Shown: positions 1 to 8,135 of the stretch, one piece after another
Layout: the number at the start of each line of letters is the position of its first letter
Numbering within the stretch: position 1 is the stretch's first letter
NCBI RefSeq assembly: GCF_018403185.1
Contig: NZ_BOSE01000006.1
Coordinates: forward strand, 248,001-312,000
Direction of reading: 5' to 3'
DNA: 64,000 nucleotides
Origin: Paenibacillus montaniterrae
Lineage (GTDB): Bacteria; Bacillota; Bacilli; Paenibacillales; Paenibacillaceae
Position numbers and translations under genes: made by a program
Notes under the pieces: model-generated
What the model was told of the DNA's origin: nothing
What the model saw: the letters and a program-made list of their open reading frames with translations, nothing else
The model's database searches: none

Positions 1-925
1 AACGCTGATAGATCGGCTCATTATTCAGCAGCACCTGCCCATTTCGTGTAGAAATTTTCCGCATTCCGAAATAGGAGTAGACATGGTCCAGCTTTTCTTC
101 CCCTCGATACAGCGTAAATTCAATATCATACAAATTCGGGCTGTCGGGCGACCAATAGCACATCTTCCAGGGCCCGTTCACTTCATGCAGCAAATCGATA
201 TCGAAGCGGAGCCATTCCCGATCGACAACATGCACCACCCGTTTCACTTGCTTGCCCTTCAAGCTAATTACGGTCTCCAGCCTTACTTCTTCGTCAGCAA
301 AATCTCCCGCCACATGATACTCCAGCGACACCGACCTTGTATCAAGATCAGGCGTCATCTTAACCTCTTTAATATAGGTCGCATTCACATACTCCAGCCA
401 TACGCTTTGCCATATTCCGGTCGTCTGGACGTAAAAACACTCAAAGCTGTCCTTCTCCCAGCGCTGCTTGCCGCGCGGCTGAGCCGCATTCATGCTATCC
501 TCCGCCTTCACCGTCACACGATTGCTTTCCCCATACACAATATAAGGCGTAATATCAAATGAAAACGCCGTGTACCCGCCTTGATGCCGTCCGACATACT
601 GGCCGTTTACCCAAACCTTTGCCACGTAGTCAACAGCCTGGAAATGCAAAATGGCCCGCTTGCCTGCTGCCGATGCCGGAATCTCGATTAGACGCTCATA
701 CCAGACATAAGGGTGATGCTTCGTTTCCCCTATGCCACTCGCTTGCGTTTCATAGGTGAACGGAACCGTAATCGTTTGCGTTCCGCCAAACTGCTCCGCC
801 CACTTTGCCTGTTCTCCTTCGTTATCATCATCGAAGCCAAAGCTCCATTGCCCATTCAAATTTGTCCATTCACTTCGCACAAATTGTGGTCTGGGATAAT
901 CCTTTATATACATTTTAGTTGTCAT
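1..925 (-). CDS. Glycoside hydrolase family 2 enzyme (beta-galactosidase/beta-glucuronidase type), N-terminal part
   Basis: About 308 N-terminal residues are present; the gene runs off the left edge of the window. The translation has the GH2 jelly-roll sugar-binding domain at about residues 1-190, including the typical VWVNGQYVGRHQGGY segment and a later TTGIWQSVWLE stretch, followed by the start of the Ig-like second domain. The catalytic barrel is outside the window, so galactosidase, glucuronidase and arabinosidase specificities cannot be told apart. The ATG at 925 follows an AGGAGATAGGAC ribosome-binding site. No signal peptide is visible, so it is probably cytoplasmic and cleaves sugars imported by the transporter encoded just upstream, with which it is probably co-transcribed (78-nt gap). 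Confidence 0.88.
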   Translation of the reverse strand, partial: MTTKMYIKDYPRPQFVRSEWTNLNGQWSFGFDDDNEGEQAKWAEQFGGTQTITVPFTYETQASGIGETKHHPYVWYERLIEIPASAAGKRAILHFQAVDYVAKVWVNGQYVGRHQGGYTAFSFDITPYIVYGESNRVTVKAEDSMNAAQPRGKQRWEKDSFECFYVQTTGIWQSVWLEYVNATYIKEVKMTPDLDTRSVSLEYHVAGDFADEEVRLETVISLKGKQVKRVVHVVDREWLRFDIDLLHEVNGPWKMCYWSPDSPNLYDIEFTLYRGEEKLDHVYSYFGMRKISTRNGQVLLNNEPIYQR

Positions 926-1003
926 GTCCTATCTCCTGTTCTCTGAATCATAATGTCCGAAGACGCACCAGCCTTCCAGTCTCATCCCTTAAGCAAATGG
1001 TGG

Positions 1004-1816
1004 TTAGCCTTTAACTCCCGTCATCGACACTCCTTGAACAATATGCTTTTGCAGCAAAATATAAACAATCATCGTCGGGATCGCCGCGATCGCGCTTGCG
1101 GTCATAATCGTGTTTACATGCAGCACATTGTTTGCTAAAAAGGTCGGCAGACCCGTAGCCAGCACCATATTTTCTTCCGTATTAATGACGATGTATGGCC
1201 AGATGAAATTGTTCCAGGACATTATGAAATAAAAGATCCCGATTGAGATCATCGCCGAGCGCGTAAGCGGCATATAAATCGACCACCATAGTCGAAGATC
1301 CTTGCAGCCATCTAGTTGGGCCGCCTCCATATAATCCTTCGGCAGTCCATTCATAAATTGCATAATTAATATAAGCCCGAGTGGATTGGTCAAGCTAGGC
1401 AAAATAATTCCCCAGTTGCTATCGAGCAAATTCATGCTTAGCACAGTTTCATATAACGGAATCAGCATCGCTTCCGTCGGAATGAGCAAGCCTGAAGCGC
1501 ATAGAATGAACCAAAACCCTTTCGTCTTAAACGTTTTCCGTGAAAATGCGAACGCTGCAAGCGAGCTGATCAGAACTGTAATAATGGTCGTTATCGCGCC
1601 AATAATCAAGCTATTGTAAGTCCAGCGCAATATTTGCGACTCCGTAAGCACCTTTTTGTAGTTTTGCAGCGTCAAATCCGAGAAGTCTACCCATTCATTG
1701 ATCGTAATTGCGGATACACCTTCAGGCTTGAATGAAACGACAAACATCCAAACGAGAGGTATAACAAATATGACGGCCAATAGGACGGTTAAACTGTAGA
1801 TTGCAACTTTAGCCAC
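1004..1816 (-). CDS. Carbohydrate ABC transporter permease, MalG/CUT1 type
   Basis: This 270-residue inner-membrane permease has about six hydrophobic segments. The cytoplasmic EAA loop that docks the ATPase is visible as EAAQLDGCKDLRLWW, near residues 165-180. Length and layout fit the MalG branch of the CUT1 sugar importers (binding-protein-dependent transport inner-membrane component family). The gene lies directly behind its MalF-type partner (15-nt gap) and before the GH2 gene. No ATP-binding gene is present; many Bacillota CUT1 systems share a genomic MsmX-type ATPase, which I infer here. The substrate is unknown, but the neighbouring GH43 and GH2 enzymes suggest plant-polysaccharide oligomers. 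Confidence 0.9.
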   Translation of the reverse strand: MAKVAIYSLTVLLAVIFVIPLVWMFVVSFKPEGVSAITINEWVDFSDLTLQNYKKVLTESQILRWTYNSLIIGAITTIITVLISSLAAFAFSRKTFKTKGFWFILCASGLLIPTEAMLIPLYETVLSMNLLDSNWGIILPSLTNPLGLILIMQFMNGLPKDYMEAAQLDGCKDLRLWWSIYMPLTRSAMISIGIFYFIMSWNNFIWPYIVINTEENMVLATGLPTFLANNVLHVNTIMTASAIAAIPTMIVYILLQKHIVQGVSMTGVKG

Positions 1817-1831
1817 CTGTTTTCCCCTCCA

Positions 1832-2731
1832 TTACGATTCTTTCCTGTTCAGAAGCATGAATTGGATTGCAGCTATTAACAGCATAAAGAGACAGAATAG
1901 CGTAGACTGCGCCGCCGCAAGGCCAAACATATCCTTCTTGAAGCCGGTCACGTAGATGTAGCGGACAATAGTATTCGTTACGTCTCCCGGGCCGCCGTTC
2001 GTCATAATCTGCACTTGACCAAACAACTTCAGTCCCGCAATGATCTGGAAAAATATTTGCACCTTCATCACAGAGGATAAGCCTGGCAGCGTTATATAAC
2101 GAAACTTGTGGAACGTTGATGCTCCGTCAATATCTGCCGCCTCATAAAGCTCAGGCGATATTTCCTGAAGTCCTGCCAGAAACAAAACCATAACAAATCC
2201 TACCGTCCACCACACGGTAGCGATAACGATCGACCACCAGGCAGCACCGGGATCTGTCAGCCAATTGATCGGCGGGATGCCGAGTGACTCAAGGATGACA
2301 TTTACAAGTCCATGCTTTGAATCAAACATTCTTAACCATATAAAGCTAATAACAGAGACGGACAGCACATAAGGAAGAAAGTAGATCGATCTGAACGTCG
2401 TCTGAAACGGGATTTTCCTTTGAATTAATAGTGCTAATATTAAACCTAGTAAAATAATAATTGGAACAACAAGCAGTACAAAGTAAAGGCTGTTCCATAA
2501 ATATTTGAAGAAATCGCCATTCGTCAACAGCTTCGTGTAATTGTCGAGGCCAACATATTTTTGCATGCCGAGAATGCCCCAGGTATGAAAGCTGATCCAC
2601 ACGCCACGCAAAAGCGGCCATATATAAAATACAATGAGCGGAATTAGAAAAGGAGACAAAAAAGCGATCGCTGAAAATTCAAGCTTAAGTAGTTTCTTCC
2701 ACCGGGCACCGGCACTATGCTGCGCTCTCAC
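1832..2731 (-). CDS. Carbohydrate ABC transporter permease, MalF/UgpA type
   Basis: This is the MalF-like partner permease, with six transmembrane segments and an EAA loop (YEAADIDGASTFHKF, late in the protein). The open frame extends upstream to 2815, but AAGGAGG is placed to serve a GTG at 2731 (spacing 6) or, poorly, the ATG at 2737 (spacing 0). I therefore prefer the GTG start, giving 299 residues beginning VRAQHSAGARWKK. The 26 or so extra residues of the longest frame show no recognisable features. It sits between the binding-protein gene and the MalG-type permease in one minus-strand operon. Confidence 0.88.
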   Translation of the reverse strand: MRAQHSAGARWKKLLKLEFSAIAFLSPFLIPLIVFYIWPLLRGVWISFHTWGILGMQKYVGLDNYTKLLTNGDFFKYLWNSLYFVLLVVPIIILLGLILALLIQRKIPFQTTFRSIYFLPYVLSVSVISFIWLRMFDSKHGLVNVILESLGIPPINWLTDPGAAWWSIVIATVWWTVGFVMVLFLAGLQEISPELYEAADIDGASTFHKFRYITLPGLSSVMKVQIFFQIIAGLKLFGQVQIMTNGGPGDVTNTIVRYIYVTGFKKDMFGLAAAQSTLFCLFMLLIAAIQFMLLNRKES

Positions 2732-2822
2732 ATTCATCCTCCTTAAAAAGCTGGCTTGCCAGCCTGCTTGCATATAGGTGAAGGAACGGAACCGCATGCT
2801 GCCATGCAGTTCCACCTACGCC

Positions 2823-4148
2823 CTAGTTTTGAATAATTTCGTTAATCTCTTTTTCCATATTGCTTAGTCCTTCTTCAACTGAAACAGTCTTAAAAATAAT
2901 CGCTTGAAGCGCTTCTTTCACAACAGTGTCAATCGCATTATACTGATCTGTTTTTGGTGCATATTTTACAGTTTGCTGAGACGCGATGAACTCTGCACGA
3001 TAAGGCAGATTCAAATACTCTTCGCTGGCTACAACAGCTTTACCAGCTGGTACATGACCAGCATTTGCCCAAATTTTTCCGCCTTCCATCGTAAAGTATT
3101 TCATAAATTTCATGGAGGCTACCTTTTTCTCATCTGATACATAGTTTGGAATAACAAGCGTGTGAGAGCCGGACCAATGAGCATCGCTGCCGAAGAATGG
3201 CGGGATTGAGGCAATTCCTACATTTAGTCCTTCCTCGCCAAGATGCCAGCCCGCTTCCCAAACTCCGCCGAACCAGGTTGCTGATTTTCCGTTATGGAAC
3301 GAATCCCAAGGCGTCTTGTCATTAATGTCGCTCAGTCCTTGGTCGTAAAGATCAAGGTAGAAGTTCAGTACATTTTTCGCATTATCGTTGTTGAGAGCCG
3401 CTTGCGACAGATCGTCTGTTAAAATATTTCCACCAGCCTGATAGTACAAATTGTAAAATGGCTCATGGAAGTATGGCGTATTGACTCCAAATGGCGTCAC
3501 ACCCGGTACTTTGTTTTTAATTTCTGTCAGGAACTGCTTAAAGCCCTCTGGAGAAATCTCTCCGAATTTCGGCGTGCCGTCCTCGTTCAGCAAGCCTGCC
3601 TGACTTAAAATATCCTTGTTGTAATAGAACATATGGAAATGTGTATCGAGCGGAACAGCGTATGGCTTGCCTTCATAGCTGACGCTTTCTACGTTTGCAT
3701 CTGTAATCTCGTTAAAGTCGAACTGCGCCTGTGCCGCAATTTCATCCAGCGGGCTAAGCTGATCCGCTTTGACGAACGGTGCTAATCTATCAGCATGAGC
3801 TACTGCTACGTCCGGTCCTTTGCCTGAAGCAAGCGCTGTGCCAAGCTTGGCATAATACTCATTGGACTCCAGTCTAAGCGTCTTGACGATTACTTCCTTC
3901 TGAGATTCGTTAAATCCATTAACGATCTGATCGACGAAATCACCTTCGCCTCCGCCGAACAGATTCCAGAACGTAATTTCGACTGGCTCGTTTGATGCAG
4001 TCTCCTCGGCTCCACTATTTGAATGATTTGTCTGAGAGGAGTTGCTTGTGTTTGCCGGTTGATTTCCGTTGCTTGAGCAGCCCGCAAGCACTAAAATAAC
4101 TGCAAGTGCTGCTAATAATGTTGAAGTCCAGCTTTTGTTTGCTACCAT
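2823..4148 (-). CDS. Extracellular solute-binding lipoprotein of a CUT1 sugar ABC importer
   Basis: The protein has a lipoprotein signal peptide ending in the lipobox LVLAGC, followed by a low-complexity Asn/Ser linker and a family-1 solute-binding fold (EITFWNLFGGGEGDFVDQIV at its start). It would be anchored on the outer face of the membrane and hand oligosaccharides to the two downstream permeases. The longest frame starts at 4208, but those first residues are encoded inside a MITE-like element; the start MVANKSW at 4148, behind a purine-rich AAGGGGAAAATAAAAGA, gives a normal signal peptide of 441 residues. A cre-like site lies about 220 nt upstream, beyond the inserted element. Confidence 0.92.
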   Translation of the reverse strand: MVANKSWTSTLLAALAVILVLAGCSSNGNQPANTSNSSQTNHSNSGAEETASNEPVEITFWNLFGGGEGDFVDQIVNGFNESQKEVIVKTLRLESNEYYAKLGTALASGKGPDVAVAHADRLAPFVKADQLSPLDEIAAQAQFDFNEITDANVESVSYEGKPYAVPLDTHFHMFYYNKDILSQAGLLNEDGTPKFGEISPEGFKQFLTEIKNKVPGVTPFGVNTPYFHEPFYNLYYQAGGNILTDDLSQAALNNDNAKNVLNFYLDLYDQGLSDINDKTPWDSFHNGKSATWFGGVWEAGWHLGEEGLNVGIASIPPFFGSDAHWSGSHTLVIPNYVSDEKKVASMKFMKYFTMEGGKIWANAGHVPAGKAVVASEEYLNLPYRAEFIASQQTVKYAPKTDQYNAIDTVVKEALQAIIFKTVSVEEGLSNMEKEINEIIQN

Positions 4149-4170
4149 TCTTTTATTTTCCCCTTTTCTT

Positions 4171-4333
4171 AGGGCGTGTCTGAAAACCCGCTCAGTGGCC
4201 CCTTTCACCGCCTTTTCGCCCCCTGCTTCGTTCCGCTTGCTTGACGTACGCCCGGTACGCCTTCACAATCGCGCCTTGCATGGAACGAAAATTCGGCAAA
4301 ATTGGCTGTCCTCGGAGTTCTCAGACACGCCCT
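4171..4333. mobile_element. MITE-like element with 13-bp terminal inverted repeats
   Basis: The element is bounded by AGGGCGTGTCTGA at 4171-4183 and its exact reverse complement at 4321-4333. If the ends are taken one base inward, both sides are flanked by TA (4170-4171 and 4333-4334), as expected of a TA target duplication used by IS630/mariner-type transposases. An internal TTCGTTCC/GGAACGAA pair allows further folding. It has no coding capacity of its own. It sits 22 nt upstream of the binding-protein start codon, between that gene and its cre-like site, so any promoter further upstream must read through it. Confidence 0.6.
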
Positions 4334-4371
4334 ATTAATTTCGGAGCTTTATGCATCCGCTCCCCCAAAGC

Positions 4372-4385
4372 TGTAAGCGTCTACA
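4372..4385 (+). promoter_or_regulatory. cre-like catabolite-responsive element upstream of the sugar ABC operon
   Basis: TGTAAGCGTCTACA matches the Bacillus CcpA consensus TGWAARCGYTWNCA at 13 of 14 positions (C for T at position 10). It lies upstream of the sugar-binding lipoprotein gene, where CcpA repression of secondary carbon-source genes is usual. The assignment is by motif and position only. Confidence 0.5.
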
Positions 4386-4569
4386 TTTCGTTCCTGATAT
4401 CATCTTAGCCCTTGCTCAGCCTTGCGAAAACGCACATAACCTCCTAATCCTTCGTAAAATCCCACTTTAAAAAACCGCACGAAGCTTTTACTGATTCGTG
4501 CGGTGCAATATTGAACAATAGCGGTGTCATATTTACAGATCGCGCATAATGCAGTTCGCAATAGTCCGC

Positions 4570-6189
4570 TTAATTAATGATCGACCTAGCATAAAGCCTG
4601 TTCATCTCCCTATACTCGCTCGGCGTCATCCCTTCCATCTTCTTAAACAGCTTGGAAAAATATTTGGAGTCTTGAACGCCAACCATTACGCAAATTTCGC
4701 TGCTTTTCATCTCCGTGCTGCGCAGCAGCGCCTTTGCTCTCTCTAAACGAACCTTGTTAATATAGTCAATAACCCCTTCGCCTGTTTCCTTCTTGAACAG
4801 ATTAGCCAAATAATTTTTGCTTAAATGCACATGCTGGCTAAGAATTTGCAGCGACAGCTCTTGCGTATAATGCTGCTCGATATAGGCAATCACTTTAGGG
4901 ACTGCGCCTTGATCGCTAGCATAGCCGCTGCGCAGCTTGCCGATCAATTCCTCGTATACCTCGATAAACCAAAGCTTCATATCCGCTAAGGTTTCAAGCT
5001 CTTTAATTTGATCGTACAGCTCTTTCTTGCGCTCATACAGCCATTCATGATCATTGGTCAGCTCCGAATACATCGCTGTCAAATTCAGCAGCAGCTCAAT
5101 CGCAATGAGCTGCGCTCGATCATAATCCATGCTTGCTTCCGTATCATCGAGTATTCCTGTTACATACTCCTTCATCGCTTCTTTATCCAAGGAGTACAAA
5201 TATTCGTTAAGCCTCTTGCTCGTAATTAGAGTCGGGCTGCTTCCTGCATCTGATTGCGGCCCAGGCGTAGAGGAAATCACGCTTCCGCAGCCTAAAAACA
5301 GCTTAAGCTTATAGCGCTCCTCAGCTTGCGCATAAGCATTGCGCAGCTGCGAAAGCGAGGAAAATTGATCACTCACCGATACTGTGACCGAAACGTTCCA
5401 GACCTTGGAAAACTGGTTGACGATGTGATAACCAAGCCTTATTGCCGCATCGTCTTCCACATCCTTCAGCAGCATATTCCATTCGCCAATGCTGCCCGAG
5501 AATTGCTCGCTAACGTACCCTTCAGCAGAGCAAGCTTCATATACAGCCTCTGCACCTTGCGCATGCAGCAACAGCATATCGCCCTCCGCCAAACGTTTGC
5601 TCAGCTGCTCCAGATAATCCACTTTAATATGAAGCAGCAGCAGCTTACCCTCCAGCTGCGACAAACCTGACGCGTGCAGCTTCTCCTCCGTCATAGAGGC
5701 TGAAGACATTGTGCCTTGCACAAGACCTAGCAGCAGCGTCTCTGGTGCAATCATCTCGACAGTCGCATCGCTCGCCTGCGCATGCGGCGTATGGCCGCTT
5801 CTCTCTCTTTCTTCGTCCAGCGTGGACTTGAGCTTCAGCATGACCTCCTCGAGATCCTTCGGCATCATGTCCGATTTGATTAAATAATCAGTCGTCCCAA
5901 GGCGCATTGCCTTTTGCGCATAGTCGAAATCCTCGAGACATGTAAGCAAAATAAGCTTTACCTGTCTGTCCAGCGACCTGACCTCAGCGATAAATTCCAT
6001 TCCGTCCATTATCGGCATCTTAATATCGGATATGACTACATCCGGCTTCAGCTCCTCGAATGCGAGCAAGCCGTCCTTTCCATTGCCAGCTTCGCCCACA
6101 ACGTTGAAGCCTATGCTCTCCCAATCAATCATCGCCTTGATGCCGTATCGCACCAAATGCTCATCATCGACAATTAACACGTTATACAT
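4570..6189 (-). CDS. YesN-like response regulator with AraC-type DNA-binding domain
   Basis: The protein has an N-terminal receiver domain (about residues 1-120) with the acidic pocket VDDEH and the phosphoacceptor Asp in DVVISDIKMP (residue 55), a long middle region, and a C-terminal double helix-turn-helix of the AraC family (about 430-535) ending GMTPSEYREMNRLY. At 539 residues it fits the YesN class. The start used is the ATG at 6189, with GGGGGAG upstream; it overlaps the kinase stop by 8 nt, which implies coupled translation. It probably activates the sugar-uptake operon that follows on the same strand in response to the paired kinase. Confidence 0.9.
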   Translation of the reverse strand: MYNVLIVDDEHLVRYGIKAMIDWESIGFNVVGEAGNGKDGLLAFEELKPDVVISDIKMPIMDGMEFIAEVRSLDRQVKLILLTCLEDFDYAQKAMRLGTTDYLIKSDMMPKDLEEVMLKLKSTLDEERERSGHTPHAQASDATVEMIAPETLLLGLVQGTMSSASMTEEKLHASGLSQLEGKLLLLHIKVDYLEQLSKRLAEGDMLLLHAQGAEAVYEACSAEGYVSEQFSGSIGEWNMLLKDVEDDAAIRLGYHIVNQFSKVWNVSVTVSVSDQFSSLSQLRNAYAQAEERYKLKLFLGCGSVISSTPGPQSDAGSSPTLITSKRLNEYLYSLDKEAMKEYVTGILDDTEASMDYDRAQLIAIELLLNLTAMYSELTNDHEWLYERKKELYDQIKELETLADMKLWFIEVYEELIGKLRSGYASDQGAVPKVIAYIEQHYTQELSLQILSQHVHLSKNYLANLFKKETGEGVIDYINKVRLERAKALLRSTEMKSSEICVMVGVQDSKYFSKLFKKMEGMTPSEYREMNRLYARSIIN

Positions 6190-8008
6190 CACTGTTCTCC
6201 CCCTTCATAATGGGAAGCGTTATCGTAACAGCGGTTCCCTCGCCCGGTCTGCTCGTAATCGCCAAGCCATACTCTTGCCCGCAAATTAGCTTAATTCGTT
6301 CCGATACGTTGGAAAGTCCCACTCCGAGAAATGAAGCGCCCTTCGCCGACTCGTCAAAGGAAGCTTGCTCAGGGCTATATACGGCCTGCTCAAATCCATG
6401 TCCGTTATCTACGATCTCGAACAAGAGACGTTTTCCTTCCTCTCGGCAGCGAATCGAAATAACTCCGCCTTCCGTCTGATCGGCAAAGCCGTGCAAAATC
6501 GCATTTTCCACGATTGGCTGCAAAATAACCTTCGGCGTTCTGTACATTTTCACCTCATCGGCGATATCAAACTGCACGTCAAATTTGCCAGCCGCTCGCA
6601 AGTTTTGAATGCCTAAATAACATTCCACATGCTCGATTTCCTCCTGTACGAGAACTGTGTCGCTTCCTTTGCCGATGCTAATATGCAGCAATCTCGATAA
6701 CAATCTCGCCATCTCAGCCGCATTATTCGCCTTCTGAAACAGTGCTGTCCACTTGATCGCATCCAGCGTATTGTATAGAAAATGCGGATTAATTTGCGCT
6801 TCCAGCGCTTTGACCTCCGCTATTCTTTTATTGTTTTGCTCCTGGTACACGACGTCCAGCAGCTCCTCGATTTTTGCAACCATATCGTTGAAGTGATGCT
6901 GCAGCCGACCGATTTCATCCAGTCGCTTTGGATCCTGCTTAATTCTGGCCGACAGATTGCCGATATGAACCTGATTCATCGCTCTCACCATTTTTTTCAA
7001 AGGACTGGAGACCGAGCTGGCCATCGCATAGGCAGTAATAATTGAAAAGACAATGCCCGCTAGCATAATGATCACGATCACCTGAATGACTCGATCTGAA
7101 TCCTTATACAAGCTGGAGCGTTCGATAACATGCACCACTCTCCAATCATTTGTTTGCAGCTTTAAATAATTGACCATAACTTCCTTGCCTTTATAGCGGG
7201 CAACGAAGCTGTCCTCTGCGTCTTCGTTATATAGCGCTGCACTTCCGTTCTCTTCAAACCATTGTTCAACCGAGGTTAGCAGCATTGATTTGTCAGCATG
7301 GGAAATAATGCTTCCCTTCTCATCAATTAGAAAGCTTTCGGTGCCTAGCTCGCTTCCAGCATTCTTTTTCAAAATATCACTTAGTATTTCTTCCCGTATA
7401 TCCAGCACAACGGCCATATCAAGCTGACGACCATCATGAATATTAAACACCTGCTTCGATACAGAAAAAACCATCTCGTTATGGCTGTCCGCTGTATCTG
7501 AATATAAGCCTAAACGAGTGGGAAACCATACAAAATCGTTGCCGGCAGCTATCGTCTGATGGTAGAAGTCGTTCTTGTAATCCTCTTGATCATCCCAGCG
7601 AAAAATGCCTTTGATGTACATCGATTCCGTCATAAAGGATACGGATTTGAATTCTGGAGAAACGGCCGTATAATAGGCAAGCTTGGACGTAAGCGAGAGG
7701 TTTTCGACAACGCTTTCATCTTGATGCCTAATTTTTTGCAGCAGCGGCATAATTTCCGGGCTTGTAATCAACTGCATTACGATATCCTTATAGCCGGAGA
7801 AGCTGATGTCGATATTGTCCACCGTCTGTCTAATCAATTGCTTGGATGCATCTGCAACCTTCTTGTCGATCGCATCCTTCGTAATCGAATAGGAGACAGT
7901 GCCTAGCAGCAATAGAGGAACGGTCGTTATTGTAATAAGCAGCAGCATCCATTTGTATGTAATGCTTGATCTAAATGGCATTGAGACCTTTCTTAGTGTC
8001 TCTATCAT
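6182..8008 (-). CDS. YesM-like membrane sensor histidine kinase
   Basis: Residue numbers follow the chosen start. There is one transmembrane segment near the N-terminus (WMLLLITITTVPLLLLGTV), a large extracytoplasmic sensor domain of about 250 residues (Cache-like), and a second membrane segment. A HAMP region follows, then the His_kinase phosphoacceptor motif AQINPHFLYNTLDAIKW and a C-terminal HATPase domain with NAILHGF and GVGLSNVSERI. This is the YesM/LytS-like kinase architecture that pairs with YesN regulators. The longest frame begins at 8044; the ATG at 8008 has TGGAG eight bases upstream and is preferred (608 residues). It would sense an extracellular sugar or a loaded binding protein, which is inferred from context. 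Confidence 0.9.
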   Translation of the reverse strand: MIETLRKVSMPFRSSITYKWMLLLITITTVPLLLLGTVSYSITKDAIDKKVADASKQLIRQTVDNIDISFSGYKDIVMQLITSPEIMPLLQKIRHQDESVVENLSLTSKLAYYTAVSPEFKSVSFMTESMYIKGIFRWDDQEDYKNDFYHQTIAAGNDFVWFPTRLGLYSDTADSHNEMVFSVSKQVFNIHDGRQLDMAVVLDIREEILSDILKKNAGSELGTESFLIDEKGSIISHADKSMLLTSVEQWFEENGSAALYNEDAEDSFVARYKGKEVMVNYLKLQTNDWRVVHVIERSSLYKDSDRVIQVIVIIMLAGIVFSIITAYAMASSVSSPLKKMVRAMNQVHIGNLSARIKQDPKRLDEIGRLQHHFNDMVAKIEELLDVVYQEQNNKRIAEVKALEAQINPHFLYNTLDAIKWTALFQKANNAAEMARLLSRLLHISIGKGSDTVLVQEEIEHVECYLGIQNLRAAGKFDVQFDIADEVKMYRTPKVILQPIVENAILHGFADQTEGGVISIRCREEGKRLLFEIVDNGHGFEQAVYSPEQASFDESAKGASFLGVGLSNVSERIKLICGQEYGLAITSRPGEGTAVTITLPIMKGENSDV

Positions 8009-8073
8009 ATCATCATCTCCACAGGTGCAAGTTCTACTTAACAATATACGAACCTTCTATCATCCCGCAACAA

Positions 8074-8112
8074 CAAAGAAGGACCCGTCTATTGGACAGG
8101 ACCCTTCTTTGT
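8074..8112 (-). terminator. Intrinsic terminator after the GH43 gene
   Basis: ACAAAGAAGG pairs with CCTTCTTTGT around an inner GTC/GAC stem, and the minus strand continues into a T-rich tract. It separates the GH43 gene from the kinase gene, so the two-component genes may have their own promoter or depend on read-through. Confidence 0.65.
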
Positions 8113-8135
8113 CTTATTTCACAGCAAGCTCTGGA

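Noticed and set aside
83..946. Plus-strand open frames over the first 950 bases
   Set aside because: They lie antisense to the GH2 gene, have no ribosome-binding sites and give low-complexity translations. The minus-strand frame, which is open to the window edge, carries clear GH2 motifs.
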